Positions 10,414 through 22,600 of a DNA stretch of 64,000 bases are shown piece by piece (positions within the stretch are counted from its first letter, which is position 1; the number at the start of each line of letters is the position of its first letter). The notes under the pieces are model-generated. The model was given only the letters and a program-made list of their open reading frames with translations. It searched no databases and had not been told where the DNA came from. The stretch spans positions 14,074,001 to 14,138,000 of the forward strand of contig CM065309.1 of the NCBI GenBank assembly GCA_033032175.1, given 5' to 3'. The stretch is from Saturnia japonica. Its lineage: Eukaryota; Arthropoda; Insecta; Lepidoptera; Saturniidae. The translations under genes were made by a program, and so were the position numbers.

Positions 10414-13311
10414 ATGCAACGCAACAATGAATCAACAATTCAATTAGTATCAAAAGAACTTTTAAGTTTAATTCCCAAGTACGATGGTGATCAAAATACT
10501 TTAAATTTATTTATTAAAAAAAGTGAATATATAATCAGAAATTTTAGCGGATCAAACAATGTTGTTCAAACTACATATGTGTTTCATGCTATAACTAGTA
10601 GATTATGTGGTAAAGCCGCTGCTCTACTAAGTGAAAGAGAAGACATAACAACTTGGGAACAATTAAGAGCTGTTTTGATTCAACATTTTGGTGATCCTAG
10701 ATCGGAAGAGTGTGTGGCAATTGAGTTGGAAAATTTAAAAATTAAAGTTGGTGAAACATATACGCAATTTTGTAACAGGATACAACAAACACGCTGCACC
10801 CTCTTCTCCAAGGTCAATTTATTAACTGATGAAGGCCTCAAAGCCGCTAAAATGATTATCTATAATAATATGTGCTTGAATGTATTTTTATATAATTTAC
10901 CAGAGGATTTAATTCGAATTGTGCGACTTAAAGGTTGTACCGTTTTAGAAAACGCACTAAGTGTTGTCATGGAGGAGGTCAATTTTCAATATCAGTACAA
11001 TTCTAAAAATAAAAATAAATCTAATATTAAACCAGTTCAACAATTTTTCACGCCTACTTTAACAAATAATTTTAATAATAATTTCAAACCTCAACCTGCA
11101 TTTGTGCCAAATACATTTAATTCCGGACAACAAAATTTTAAATTCGGAATTCCATACCAAACACAAAATAATTTTAAACCGTATAATAATAATTTTAAAT
11201 TCGGTATTCCAAATCAAAATGTACAATTCAGACCTAACCTAAACCAACAAGGATATAAACCAAATTTTGGAAATAATAATTTTAAATTCGGTATTCCTAA
11301 TCAACAAGGGTTCAAACCACAATTTAACAATACACAAAACCGACCTAATTTCAACATGCCAAATCAACAATTTAAATTTGGTATACCACCACAAAATCAA
11401 CCTCAACGTAATCCACCTCAATTTCAGGCAAGCGATGTGTCAATGCGCACAGCTCGTCCTATTAGACAAAATATGATAGAGTCTTTAGAAATGAACGACC
11501 CTGAAATTGAATACCAAGACTATCAACCTGATTATACAGAATATGAAAATCATTATTTCATTGACGATAATCAACAAACTGCTTATGACGATTATCATGA
11601 AAACATAGAACCTGTTGAAACTGAAGAAGCTGAGTTCGATTTTGACATAATATACAAGAACGGTAAACAAAATAGTAATGCTGATGCTCTATCACGAATT
11701 AAATTAAATATATTAAAGGACGATATGTCCTTACGAGTAAACGTGAGTGACACTGAACGATCTGAGAGTCCAATACTAATTTCAGACTCATCAGAAACGT
11801 TAACTATTCCTTCAGATTCCGATAAGACTTTAACTCACCCAATTCGTTCTCCTTCATCCAGTACTATTACTGCCTGTTCATTACCGGAAACCATACATTC
11901 TGCTGAAGATATTGATACGAATGGTATTCCCATTATTGAAGAAGCCATCGACACAAAACCTAATCAAATCCTTATTTTTACTTGGAACAGAAACCAATTA
12001 TCAATAAAAGACTTATCACATGAAAAACAAAAAAATTTGGAAGTACATTTACCTGTAAACAACACTAACCTTGTTAAGAAATTTCTTTTAGAATATATAA
12101 AACCTAAAATTAAATATTTCTTTTACTTTGAGAGCGAAATTCACCGTAAACAATTTACAAATGCCGTGATAAAACTATTTAAAAAAGATACCGTCAAAAT
12201 ATATGAATGTACTAAAAGAGTTATATACTTAGGTGATGAAAAAGAGCAACGTGCCACTATACTTGCTTATCATCAAGGTAAAACAAGTCACCGTGGAATC
12301 AAAGAAACTCTTATGAAATTAAAGCGTAATTATTTTTGGACAAATATGGATATAACAGTCGCTTCTGTAATCAATTCTTGTGAAACTTGTAAAACTCTAA
12401 AATATGATCGCAAACCTTTAAAACCAGAATTAATGTTAACGCAAACTCAAACAAAACCTTTTGCTGAAATATTTATAGATATATTCTCTATAGAAGGAAG
12501 CTACTTCCTTACCATAATAGATGCTTTCAGTAAACTAGGTCAGGCTTTTGAAATATCCAATCGCTCTACACCTGAAGTAGTTCGTGCCTTAATTAAATTT
12601 TTCTCATTTTATGGCGTACCAAATAAGATCAGTGCTGATTCTGGTACTGAATTCAACAATACACTTTTAAAAGAAACATTACAATTTTATAAAATAGAAT
12701 TACACATAAGCACTCCACATAATCCTAATTCTATGGGTTTAATTGAAAGATTCCATTCAACTATTTTAGAAATATATCGTATCGCTAAATATGAACATAA
12801 AATAACTGACGCGGCTAACGTTATGACTTATGCAATTATGTCATACAATCAAACCATTCACTCAACGACTGGTCTTACACCATTTGAAGTAGTTTTTGGA
12901 CACACTGATTCTAATAGTACTTTTGAAGTAAACTTTAACAAACAATATACGCAACAATTAGTAAACGATCATATGAAACGAACGAAATATCTTTATAAAT
13001 ATTTAACAGACAAAGTAATTGAAAATAAAGAAAAGATTAAAACAAAACGTGGTGGTGAAACATCATTTGATATTCAAGAAGAGGACACTATATTTGTAAA
13101 AGGTGTTAATACAAGGCGAAGTAAAGATAAACCGCGTTATCAAAAAGCACAAGTATATGGTAAAATTGACAGAAATATCTGTCCTGTAAAAATGAAAACT
13201 CGAAAAACAAACGTGCCTATTAAGGATATAAAACGACCTTCGCAGGTACCTCCTCGGGCTCCTGGCTCTGATCATCAGGATTCACGCCCTTCAACTTCAC
13301 AGAATCGATAA
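10414..13311 (+). CDS. Gag-integrase fusion protein (protease, RT and most of RNase H deleted)
   Basis: One open frame of 965 residues. Residues 1 to about 200 are an errantivirus Gag (capsid-like, no zinc knuckle). Residues 200-360 are Asn/Gln/Pro/Phe-rich with four FKFGIP repeats. At about residue 409 the sequence jumps straight into the last motif of Ty3/gypsy RNase H (DFDIIYKNGK then NADALSR). After that comes a full integrase: zinc-binding H620, H626, C656, C659 and the catalytic triad D689, D742, E778 with the normal 35-residue spacing. Normally Gag and Pol are separate frames joined by ribosomal frameshifting; here an internal deletion has fused them in frame with no stop. The last 66 bp overlap env. 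Integrase might still be active; the element cannot reverse transcribe itself. Confidence 0.9.
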   Translation: MQRNNESTIQLVSKELLSLIPKYDGDQNTLNLFIKKSEYIIRNFSGSNNVVQTTYVFHAITSRLCGKAAALLSEREDITTWEQLRAVLIQHFGDPRSEECVAIELENLKIKVGETYTQFCNRIQQTRCTLFSKVNLLTDEGLKAAKMIIYNNMCLNVFLYNLPEDLIRIVRLKGCTVLENALSVVMEEVNFQYQYNSKNKNKSNIKPVQQFFTPTLTNNFNNNFKPQPAFVPNTFNSGQQNFKFGIPYQTQNNFKPYNNNFKFGIPNQNVQFRPNLNQQGYKPNFGNNNFKFGIPNQQGFKPQFNNTQNRPNFNMPNQQFKFGIPPQNQPQRNPPQFQASDVSMRTARPIRQNMIESLEMNDPEIEYQDYQPDYTEYENHYFIDDNQQTAYDDYHENIEPVETEEAEFDFDIIYKNGKQNSNADALSRIKLNILKDDMSLRVNVSDTERSESPILISDSSETLTIPSDSDKTLTHPIRSPSSSTITACSLPETIHSAEDIDTNGIPIIEEAIDTKPNQILIFTWNRNQLSIKDLSHEKQKNLEVHLPVNNTNLVKKFLLEYIKPKIKYFFYFESEIHRKQFTNAVIKLFKKDTVKIYECTKRVIYLGDEKEQRATILAYHQGKTSHRGIKETLMKLKRNYFWTNMDITVASVINSCETCKTLKYDRKPLKPELMLTQTQTKPFAEIFIDIFSIEGSYFLTIIDAFSKLGQAFEISNRSTPEVVRALIKFFSFYGVPNKISADSGTEFNNTLLKETLQFYKIELHISTPHNPNSMGLIERFHSTILEIYRIAKYEHKITDAANVMTYAIMSYNQTIHSTTGLTPFEVVFGHTDSNSTFEVNFNKQYTQQLVNDHMKRTKYLYKYLTDKVIENKEKIKTKRGGETSFDIQEEDTIFVKGVNTRRSKDKPRYQKAQVYGKIDRNICPVKMKTRKTNVPIKDIKRPSQVPPRAPGSDHQDSRPSTSQNR

Positions 13312-14989
13312 AAATCCCGGTATAGTCCTTGTGAAACAAGGTCAAGCTAGTGTAAGTTATGATAAGTGGACAATAATTAAGATTTTAGATTTAAGTCTGA
13401 TACGTGAGGATTTAGAATTCAATATAAAAAGATATACTAAATTTAATCAATATTTAAAAACACATTTTGATAATGAAACATCTAATGTTCAACTTTTTAA
13501 TGTAAAGCTTCAAACGAATTATGTAATGAATATTAGTATTCAAAAATTAGAACAGTTATCTCCATCAACTAGAATTAAACGTGGACTTCTCAATCCTCTT
13601 GGATCTATTATTAAGCTTATAACTGGTAACTTAGATCATAATGATGCTTTAAGATATGAAAATATGATTGATTCTCTAACGACACGCCAAAATACACTCA
13701 TTAAAAAGGTAACCTTAATATCAGATATTTCTGAATCAATGATAAAGATAACAAATTTCACGAAGGACAATTTCATTCGAATAGATAAAGAGTTACGAGA
13801 AATAAAAAAATTAATAAATCAAACTAATATTGATATAACTACCCATAATTTTATTAATGTTTATAATTTATTTTTCCATAATTTTCAACTACTCTACATT
13901 CGGTTGAATGAAATTGAAACTTCTCTGGCATTCAGTAAATTAAAAATATTACACCAATCTCTTATAAACTCAAATGAATTATTAGAATTGTTAAAAAAGA
14001 TAGAGAAATTCTACAAACTTGTGTATCCAGTAAGTTATGACAATTTAGTTAAAATAGAGCAATGTATAGAGCTTAAAGCTTATACAAAAGGAAGTCAAAT
14101 AACATTCATTTTAGATATACCAATAATTAGAGATGAAATTTATACATACTACAGAGCAATTCCAATACCTATGACCAATCCTTCTAATCATACCACCATC
14201 ATTATTCCTAAATTTCCTTACCTATTAGTAAAAGGGTCTAAATTTGTCTCGCTCACTTTACCTTGTAATGAACTTCACGACGAAATGTTCCTGCGTCACG
14301 AGGATGATTCTCGAACAACTTCAGAAGACACTTGCATAACAGCATTAATTCAATTTTCTTCGAATACGAGTTCTTGTCATCCAGTACCAGTTGAAATCAA
14401 GACCATTAAGATACAACCAATTGGAAAAGAGAGATGGATTCTTCATAGTAACGCTGAGAATATATTATCAAAAATTTGTAACGACGAAATAACGAAAGAA
14501 AATATAGAAGGGACATACTTCCTCGTCCTAGATGACCATTGCGATGTTAAAATTGGTGAAATTACGCTAAAAGCTCACCATATTACTACGAGTAATTTGA
14601 AGATGTCAAAATTACCGATTATTAATCTTCCCGAAATAACAATTACTGAGCAACAATTGCAACGTGAACCCATCAATTTGGATAACAGTGAATTAATAAA
14701 TCTTCAACATTTAAATAATCTTTTAAAAATCAGTGAAAGTGAACTAAAAACATCAAGTGAAAGAATTATTAATGTAAAAAGTGTTAGTGCCGGAACTTTA
14801 TTGTTATATGTGATTATATTTCTATTAATTCTTGTATTCTTAGTATATAAGCTCAGTTTTTGTAAAAATTATTGCTATCGAAATAATCATAGTGATAATC
14901 ATCCCTCTGATAATTTCGAACTTGAGGGGAAGGAGTTATGCAGTCTGTACCCTCTCTTATTACGTCTTGTTAATTGGTACATACGTTAG
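13246..14989 (+). CDS. Errantivirus envelope glycoprotein (F-like), main exon
   Basis: The frame is open from 13232 to the stop at 14987-14989, which lies inside the 3' LTR. It carries a basic RIKR cleavage site at 13571-13582 followed by a fusion-peptide-like stretch, coiled-coil-prone segments, a cysteine-containing ectodomain and a single transmembrane segment encoded about 14790-14850 with a short Cys-rich tail. This is the layout of insect errantivirus Env, related to baculovirus F. No in-frame ATG precedes the hydrophobic signal-like segment at about 13247-13285. Errantivirus env is made from a spliced RNA, and here a donor at 9998 (GTAAGT) and an acceptor at 13245 join a short upstream ATG segment (9981-9997) in frame; the summed length is an exact multiple of three. 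It overlaps the Gag-integrase end. No stop or frameshift was seen. Confidence 0.85.
14924..14933 (+). other. Polypurine tract
   Basis: GAGGGGAAGG immediately before the 3' LTR, the usual site for plus-strand DNA priming in LTR elements. Confidence 0.85.
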
Positions 14990-15240
14990 AAATGCTGATG
15001 TTACGTTTTTAACCCATATTATGTCTGCAAACTACTGATAGACACCTGGTGTTTTGACTGAATGTATTGCGACATATTTCTCATTATTTCATAGTAAACA
15101 GCCCCACTTTGTGTTTATAGAATAAGAGTTTATAAAAGAGACATTTGTAACAAATAAAAGCATTCTTAATAAAGCTTCTTGAGAATCAGTCTTGTCTTAG
15201 ACTTTTTAAAAACCCTCGGCAGTGCTCCCGAAATTTAACT
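14934..15240 (+). repeat. 3' LTR
   Basis: 307 bp, identical by eye to the 5' LTR. The first 56 bp also encode the end of Env. Its poly(A) signals are the expected 3' end of element transcripts. Confidence 0.95.
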
Positions 15241-15244
15241 ATCT

Positions 15245-16655
15245 ACCTGGTTTATATTATTTCATATCACCATCACGTATAATATTTACAGTAAATGTAC
15301 AATTTTTATATAAGCTCTTCGACAATGTAATCGATAATTTAATTTCATTCATCAATTTCATATTAAGATCATAGGCTATATAAACCTAATTACTACAGGA
15401 ATAAATTAGGTAATTTTCTGCCATATCTCGATTGATGAAACAATATAATGAATTTGATAAAAAAGTCCCACTATCAACATTTTCTCTAATACCTACAATC
15501 AACATATTATTAAAAAATAAAAAATTATTTTATCACGATGTAAAAATCTCTCAAAAAATTACAATGTGTCTTAACTTCTAATTCGAATAATATATAACAT
15601 GTAGGCTGTATACGATTGCTGTATTTTATTAAAGATGGATGAAAAAAGGTGTATTGATAAAATAAAAATCGTAATATTAAAACTAATGGTAACTTTTATT
15701 TGAAATTATTGTCAGTCAATTTTATTATTAAGATTTTTCTAGTGATCACTGGACGCCAAACAGCTTTGTCTTAATTCTTTATTTTTAATTCTCTTAACAC
15801 TATGTTTGTGATATAACATAGGATCGGTTCAAAACCAAATTAAATTACCCACATCAGCAAAGTTGTTTGACAAAGAACAAAATTTCGATTTTTCTAATAG
15901 GTACTTTAAAAGTTTTTCAATCTTTAATTTAACAAATAGTATCTTGGCACACTCCGAGAAACTTAAATTATTACAAATGAAAGTTGAAAACAAGTTAACA
16001 AGATACCTATTTATATAGTTAATACTATAATATATTATGATCTAGGATACCTATAACTAAATAGCAAATCTAGATGTTTTGTCGCTTCCAAAACTTTCTT
16101 AGTCGAAAGTTATATCCAAGTTGGTGACATCTTGTTAAGTGAAAGGTGAAACACCTAAAAAGTTCATAATATAATCTTTCTTTAATATCTTCGTAAGGAA
16201 TGACTCAATACGGATTGTTGTTCCAAATTCCTTTTTGTACTGGACTACGTATTAAAGATATAATTATACGTAAAATTGTTATAAAGTCCAATAGGAAACA
16301 TTAATTTACCAACAAATAATAAACTTATTTTAAACAAACGTCTTAGATTTACACACCTACTGTAATTTACACAGGTGCTTGCAAATTAATTAAGTACCTA
16401 GTTTTATACAAATATTTTTGTTCAAATTAGTGTTTAAATAAATATCAGATTACGTAATTATTAACCTACATACCAGTTAAAACTAACTTCCTATTTAGTG
16501 CATTGACTTCCGTTGTCATTGAATTTTACATTTTTGCGTTAATATTTAATTTTTTTATTACTGACATTTATTTGCTATTAAGGGAATTCACTTCCATAGA
16601 TGGAACCATTGAATAAGGTCGTACTAGCTGGAACGTGGTTTTAATTTATACCTAT
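15245..16655. other. Intergenic, AT-rich
   Basis: No gene recognised. Near the right end, TTTATT at 16567-16572 is a minus-strand AATAAA about 85 bp past the stop codon of the cuticular protein gene and is its likely poly(A) signal. Confidence 0.5.
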
Positions 16656-19600
16656 CTAGTGTTGATTGTCTTTGCTGTTGCGTACATCAGCGTGGAAACC
16701 GGTCTCCCAATCAGCGACGTAGTTCACCGTTCGCACCGAACCGTCCGGCTCCACCAAGGAATACTGACCTGCATAAGTCACAACAAGATATATTATTATT
16801 GTTTTGGGTATCACCTTCCGATAGGGTTAACTTTCTTTTTTTTTTATTGTTGCATGGAAAAGTGACAGTAATGTTTCTGGTTGCTCAGTACAAAAACAAC
16901 AGAGACCACCACGAAATCGATAATCCATAGTAGGTCGTTGCTGTCATATCGGCTTGCAAGCCTCTCGGCAGCTCGATATATGTACACTGGTTGATCCCGA
17001 AACGCGACAAACCAAAATAGATTCACTGTGACAGGTTTATCACCATGTGGTGATTACAATACCAAGGGCAACCAAGGGCTGAACCCTACCATTCCGAAAT
17101 TTTTCGGGGCATTTGTTTTAGTTATTATCAATACAATAAATAATATAAACAGTTTATGTGTACCTGTATGAAACAATGCAAAATATCAAAAATAGTTATA
17201 TATTGATTTACGACTGAAGGGCCCAGTTGCAGAAGATTTTGTGTTATATACACCGAAGATTGGTATTCAAATAATTTACCTAAAACTTCAAAGTTTGGAC
17301 TTCAGCATTTGGGTTCTTCAATTGTTCTGTTTTTGAAGAGGATTATTTGAAAAAAACCAAAAACACATGGCAGATAGAGTATTTGTCATACAATCCAACA
17401 TAATAACTAATTCATAATTTAGGTACATGAACTTTGCTTAATATACTGCTTTTCTATTATAGCTTGGATCGTACACAAATTGAATCAAGCTTAAGTAGGA
17501 TTACAAACTGCATTTTTTTACTTTGTACTCAAATGTTGACCAATACAGAGCATAGGGTGTTATGATCTGTTTTAATGTATTCTTTACCCAATCTGTTACC
17601 AAATTACTATTAGTAATGTATGTATTTTATTTAGGTAATTTCAATGAATTATGGTAATAAATAATATTACAATTATTAATCATATATGTATTAATATTAT
17701 AATTGTTGTGCCTTGCTTACATTTAAGGGCTCTTGGATTACATGATATCTTTGAATTTGAAGATTGAAAATGTTCGATATTGTCAGCACTTTTTTTTTCA
17801 TGATATTGCACTAGACTAACGGCCAGTGGAGACGGAAGGAGTGACATCACTGCTAAGACCACTCTGACAAAAGTGAAACTATAAAAAAAGTTCACACAAA
17901 AATATCTTATTGGGTTTTCTGTGTGAAGCTGGGGAAACCGATTAAAATAAGTTTGAAGTTTACATATGGGTAATAAAATAATAACCTTTGACAACTTCGC
18001 CGTCACGTTGTTCCTTCTGTTGCTTGATATCGCCTGTGTGTGGGTCGTTGACCCCGTACTCGAAAGCGTACCTTGGGTGGGCGTCCTGCAAACCGTGACG
18101 TTATATAATGTTAGTCGATATTACCGTGAGAAAGATTGGACCTGAGTCAAAAGTTCAATGTTAGGTCGTTTGAACTTTATTGATAAATCCAATTGAATAT
18201 ATATTATGGCAGATTTCTCTTACGAATATTTCTAACACCTCTTGTGTTCATACCCTATGCGTTTGTTTTCCAAAAGCTAATAAATATTTACTGATATTGA
18301 ATTTTATTGACCGCCCATGATTGACTTTTGTGTGTGATGAGCATAAATCTCAGTTGTGTGTCTGGGTGTTAAATATCTATATATGTATGTATATCAGCTA
18401 TTTAATTACCATATTACGTCCTTTGCTTAGTTTGGAATTAAATGGTTGTGTGTGAAATTATCAAAAAAATTTTTTTTATTTGTAACCAAAAATAAGAGTG
18501 ACATTATTTTCATTTTTAGAATTTTAAATATTGCGAAACTTCTGTATAAAATTATATTTTAGTGTGTAGATAAGAGCAGAGCATTCATATAAATTCTCAT
18601 ATTTCTAATTTTAAATATAATTATACTATTTAATAAGCACACCCATTCGCTATTTCTGATTTTAATTACAAAAAAATCAATAAAAATCATAAATACATTC
18701 TAACTAGCGGCAAAAGTATCAATTTTTATGCCTGTAACTTCAGTGATGAGATTCATGTATAAAATAATATACATAAGTATATTATATCGTTCTTTATTGC
18801 TGTTCCTAATGGTTTGTTTTTTCAAGAGCTCTAAAAATAGGTGTTTAATTACCTCAAAATAGTTTTTATCCCTTTCACCTTTTCATAGAGTACTTTATAA
18901 ATAAGGCGTTGACTTGCATACTCGAAATATTTACTGCAGTAAAGTAAAGTACTTGAAATTACTGTTTTAAATACAAATCATTAAATTAAAATATCCGCTA
19001 AAGTAAATAAAGTTACTTGTATGTAGCGCGTTGATATCTTTTGTATCAAGATACAGGAGCATTGTATTAAAATAGGTACATATCAAAATATATTTTTTTC
19101 TATATTTACCCACTGTAGTGTATATATTATCTTACTACATATTAGTATAATTTTTTTAGTAGTAGCAAGGCAAAGATATGACATTATGCTTGATGGTAAA
19201 CACAGTACAATCCAAAAACAGGCGATCATCGAAAGATCCCCTATCCATCGCTATTCGTCACTTTTATGCCGGCCTGTATAAATATCTCTTCATGGTAACA
19301 TGCATAAGCTTGAAGGACGCGATGTAGTAGAAAAAAGAAATACTGCCTTGAAGATAGTTCCACGGTTTCACTGTACGACAAAGAGAAGACATTGCTACGA
19401 ATAAGATTTTAGTTCGTGCCAAGATAGAGGTAAACGGGATCAGAGGCCCAATACGTTTAGTTCTGTTGTGGAAAGTAGATAGATTAAATTTAATGACGTT
19501 AACGTTTGGATACACACTTGAGTGATTAATTAAGTTTAATTTACAAATATAACTTAAATAAAAGGAAAGAGTACGTCTTCAGAGCAGTTTCATATTGGTC

Positions 19601-22600
19601 AATACTCTGTGATATAAAATACGACTTTATGTTTACTTAACGAGTCATATAAGTATGGTAATATTTAATCGGAAAAAAAAAATCAGAATTAGCAATTTAT
19701 GTGAAAGTAGTTTACACTCGGGCAAGGTTTTAAAGTGAACGTTATAATGGAGATGTAATCTCTTTCTTTAAAAAAGGAATGATGATAATAGGACTTGAAA
19801 TATTTTGTGTGTGAATGAAACATTGTTAGATGAATATATTAGAATGCGAGTTGTTAGAGTATACAAGAATAATAATAAGTGTAATGTATTATAAAGAATT
19901 GTTTATTTTTATTAACAATTTTAAATGTATAAATAATATTCAAAGTCTTACTAGTAATTAAAAATGATTTTTCGTGTCTTTGTTAGTGTTTAAAACGTAT
20001 TTAAAATGCAAGGTTAAAACAATTAGTGCTTATTTGTTCTTTGTTTATACTTAAAATTAAATGAAACTTAATATGAAGTAACTGAATACGCAGAACATAA
20101 GATTGGGCTCAGTGTCGTACCTTGACAGCGGTTACTTATGAACAAACTTCGATTTGTTTAACGAATATTTAAAATGGTAATAAATGATCTGGTAATGGTT
20201 TTCAAATTTATTTTATTAAAATACGCGAGTAATACTATACGTAGTAGTACGTAATAAAATAATTGAAACAGTAGGCATAACTTAAGGGGCAATGGAAACA
20301 GAAAATATTGTACTAGTTTATAATGTACTTTACATTGATCACATCTTGTATCCTTTTCTATCTATACAATTAATAATATTGAAGTGTCTGTTTGTAATGT
20401 CAAAATAACAGTTTTTTACTAAATGTATATGAAAGAAGTATATACGATAGATATAACGAAACACCAACTTTTAAAATTTTTGTCTATCTGTCTGTTTGTT
20501 CCGGGTAATTTCCAAAACGATTGGACCGATTTTATCGAAACTTCCACTGATAGATAGCTGATGTTATAGGAAGTACCTTAGGCTACTTTTATTTTAGAAA
20601 AAGAATTAGGGTTCCGCGGAAATTAAAAAAAAAACTGGTCATGGTGAATCAATTCGGGCGCTTAAATGGCTTAAGCCTAATTTCCTACATGATTGCAGAC
20701 ATTAAAAATACACACAAAAACGTTACCGAGAGTATACGTCTATCTTATAAGGAACACCCACAATAACCACAATAAGTATCATTTTTGTCTTTAAAGTATC
20801 CGGGAACGGGGGAGCAAGATTCACGCGGGCATTCTGTAGTCCACATGAGCGAAGCCACGGGCAAAGCTAGTATATATATAAAACGTTTGGTTAAGAGTTT
20901 ATTTATTTTTAAAAACGTTTCCTTGCTCAAGATAAAAGTGGAAAATTTATGAACAACGAAGCTTTGTTCATTGTCTATGACCTTACTTTACATAAATTAT
21001 TTAGGTATTTTTAATGATATGTTTTATTTCCAATGAAAATACAATAAATAGTAACAAAAATAAATTAAGGACATAAAGTTCATTAATTATTCACACACAG
21101 CTAGTAATTAATTTGTGTAATTATTTCATGTAAAATGAACCTTAATACGTTTAGCGGAATTTATTTGCCAGGTAGAAATTTCTCAATAGTAGCAGCTATT
21201 TTCAAAAGGTGCTTTGTATAGATTAGTTTTAGAATGGCCACTTACATAATTAGTGTCTAAAATATAAAGCATTCAAACCAAAACATGATACTTTATACAC
21301 CAACTCCCAGTTCTTGTAAAGTATTTTGCAATTTCATAAACTACGAAATTGTTTATTATAATTTAATACTAAAAATACATACACTAAAAAATGTAATTTA
21401 ATTAAATTCAGAACCCATTTTTCTACTGAACGAAAATATTGATTCGATTAAGAAAAAAATTATTTATGAAAGCATTTAATTTATGAGAAATGCATAGATA
21501 ATGTGCAATACGTTAAATTATGGAAAGTTTATGTAAGTATTTCCCTTTCGTTGACGATACAAGTTCGTCAAGGCCAACAGATAAAGTTATTTCGGAAAGG
21601 TGAATTATGATTTTACAAGGAACAAAGTTATCCTTCTAGGTAGTGTAAAGTTCCTATAGGTAACATTTTTACGAGCAAATTTAGTCAAGTGCACACATAT
21701 ATGTAAATAAAAATCGGGTTTCTTTTTACTAGCGATATACGTGTTTTACGTTATTTTATTTTTACTCGTATTGTTGACAATTCATATTATAGTCTATCAA
21801 CTGAGAAATGCCATATAATTCCCTTGTACAAAATAACATCAAAATCGGTTGAGAATTATTCTTTTTATGGAATGACGTATGGCTACCCGCCCACAAAATT
21901 TGATCAGAATCGGTTGATCATTGGTGAAAATTTAATTTAATGGAATTCTTTTAATATTTCTATGAATTATATTGACAATTGTTATAACCCATCAATTATG
22001 GGATTACTTATAACTAGTTTTTACACAATTTCATAAAAATCAGTTTAGAATTAGCAAGATTTTTTTTTTGGAAATGATATTATATTACGAATTTTAAAAG
22101 GGTTATTGAAAATTCATATAGCGTATCAAATGAGCAATTACATAAACTTCATGTGTATAAAATGTTATAAGAATCGGTCAAGCCGTTATAGAGTTAAATC
22201 ACAGAAAAATCTTAAGTGCATAGGTATTAGTGATCAGTGTCCTTGTATAGTTTGTCTACCTGGAAATTTAGAAAAAATTACGGACTACAGAATTATTAAT
22301 ATAGATAAATCAATGCAATAGTCATCTTTTGATTGGAACCGTATTTATAGTCTGTGCTCAGTGCTGACATATGACAGCTCCGGATTCTAACATTATTGTA
22401 GTGTTGTGGATCTGTCATTTCGTAATCTCTACTTTTAATTATATTAAGTGAGCAATTCCTGTATATATATGTAATTGGTTTCTCGGAAACGGCTCCAACG
22501 ATTTCGATGAAACTTTGAATTTATATAATGTTTTAAATTTCAAGGTTACCTAGATGTTTTTCTTATTTTGTTTATAAAACACCGAGCATAGCTTGGTCGT

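Larger units (their letters stand above)
9497..15244 (+). mobile_element. Errantivirus (gypsy/TED-like endogenous retrovirus), pol-deleted, with 4-bp target duplication
   Basis: The provirus runs 9501-15240 (5,740 bp) and is flanked by the duplicated target ATCT (9497-9500 and 15241-15244). The two 307-bp LTRs look identical by eye, beginning AGTTAT and ending TTTAACT as in errantiviruses. Order: 5' LTR, tRNA-Ser primer site, leader with palindromic repeats, a Gag-integrase ORF, an overlapping env ORF, a polypurine tract and the 3' LTR. A complete errantivirus is typically about 7-7.5 kb; the missing part is protease, reverse transcriptase and most of RNase H. Identical LTRs mean recent insertion. 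It lies in the same orientation as Pex2, just past its poly(A) signal. Because it cannot encode reverse transcriptase, it probably moved with enzymes from an intact relative. Confidence 0.95.

Noticed and set aside
11239..11670. Minus-strand and frame-shifted ORFs within Gag
   Set aside because: They arise from the AT-rich repetitive Asn/Gln-rich coding sequence and show no family features.
13331..13333. GTG as the env start
   Set aside because: Eukaryotic initiation at this GTG is not expected. The frame is open upstream to 13232 with a hydrophobic signal-like segment, and a splice junction supplies the start better.
16635..16865. Plus-strand 76-codon frame
   Set aside because: It is the antisense shadow of the RR-2 last exon on the minus strand.
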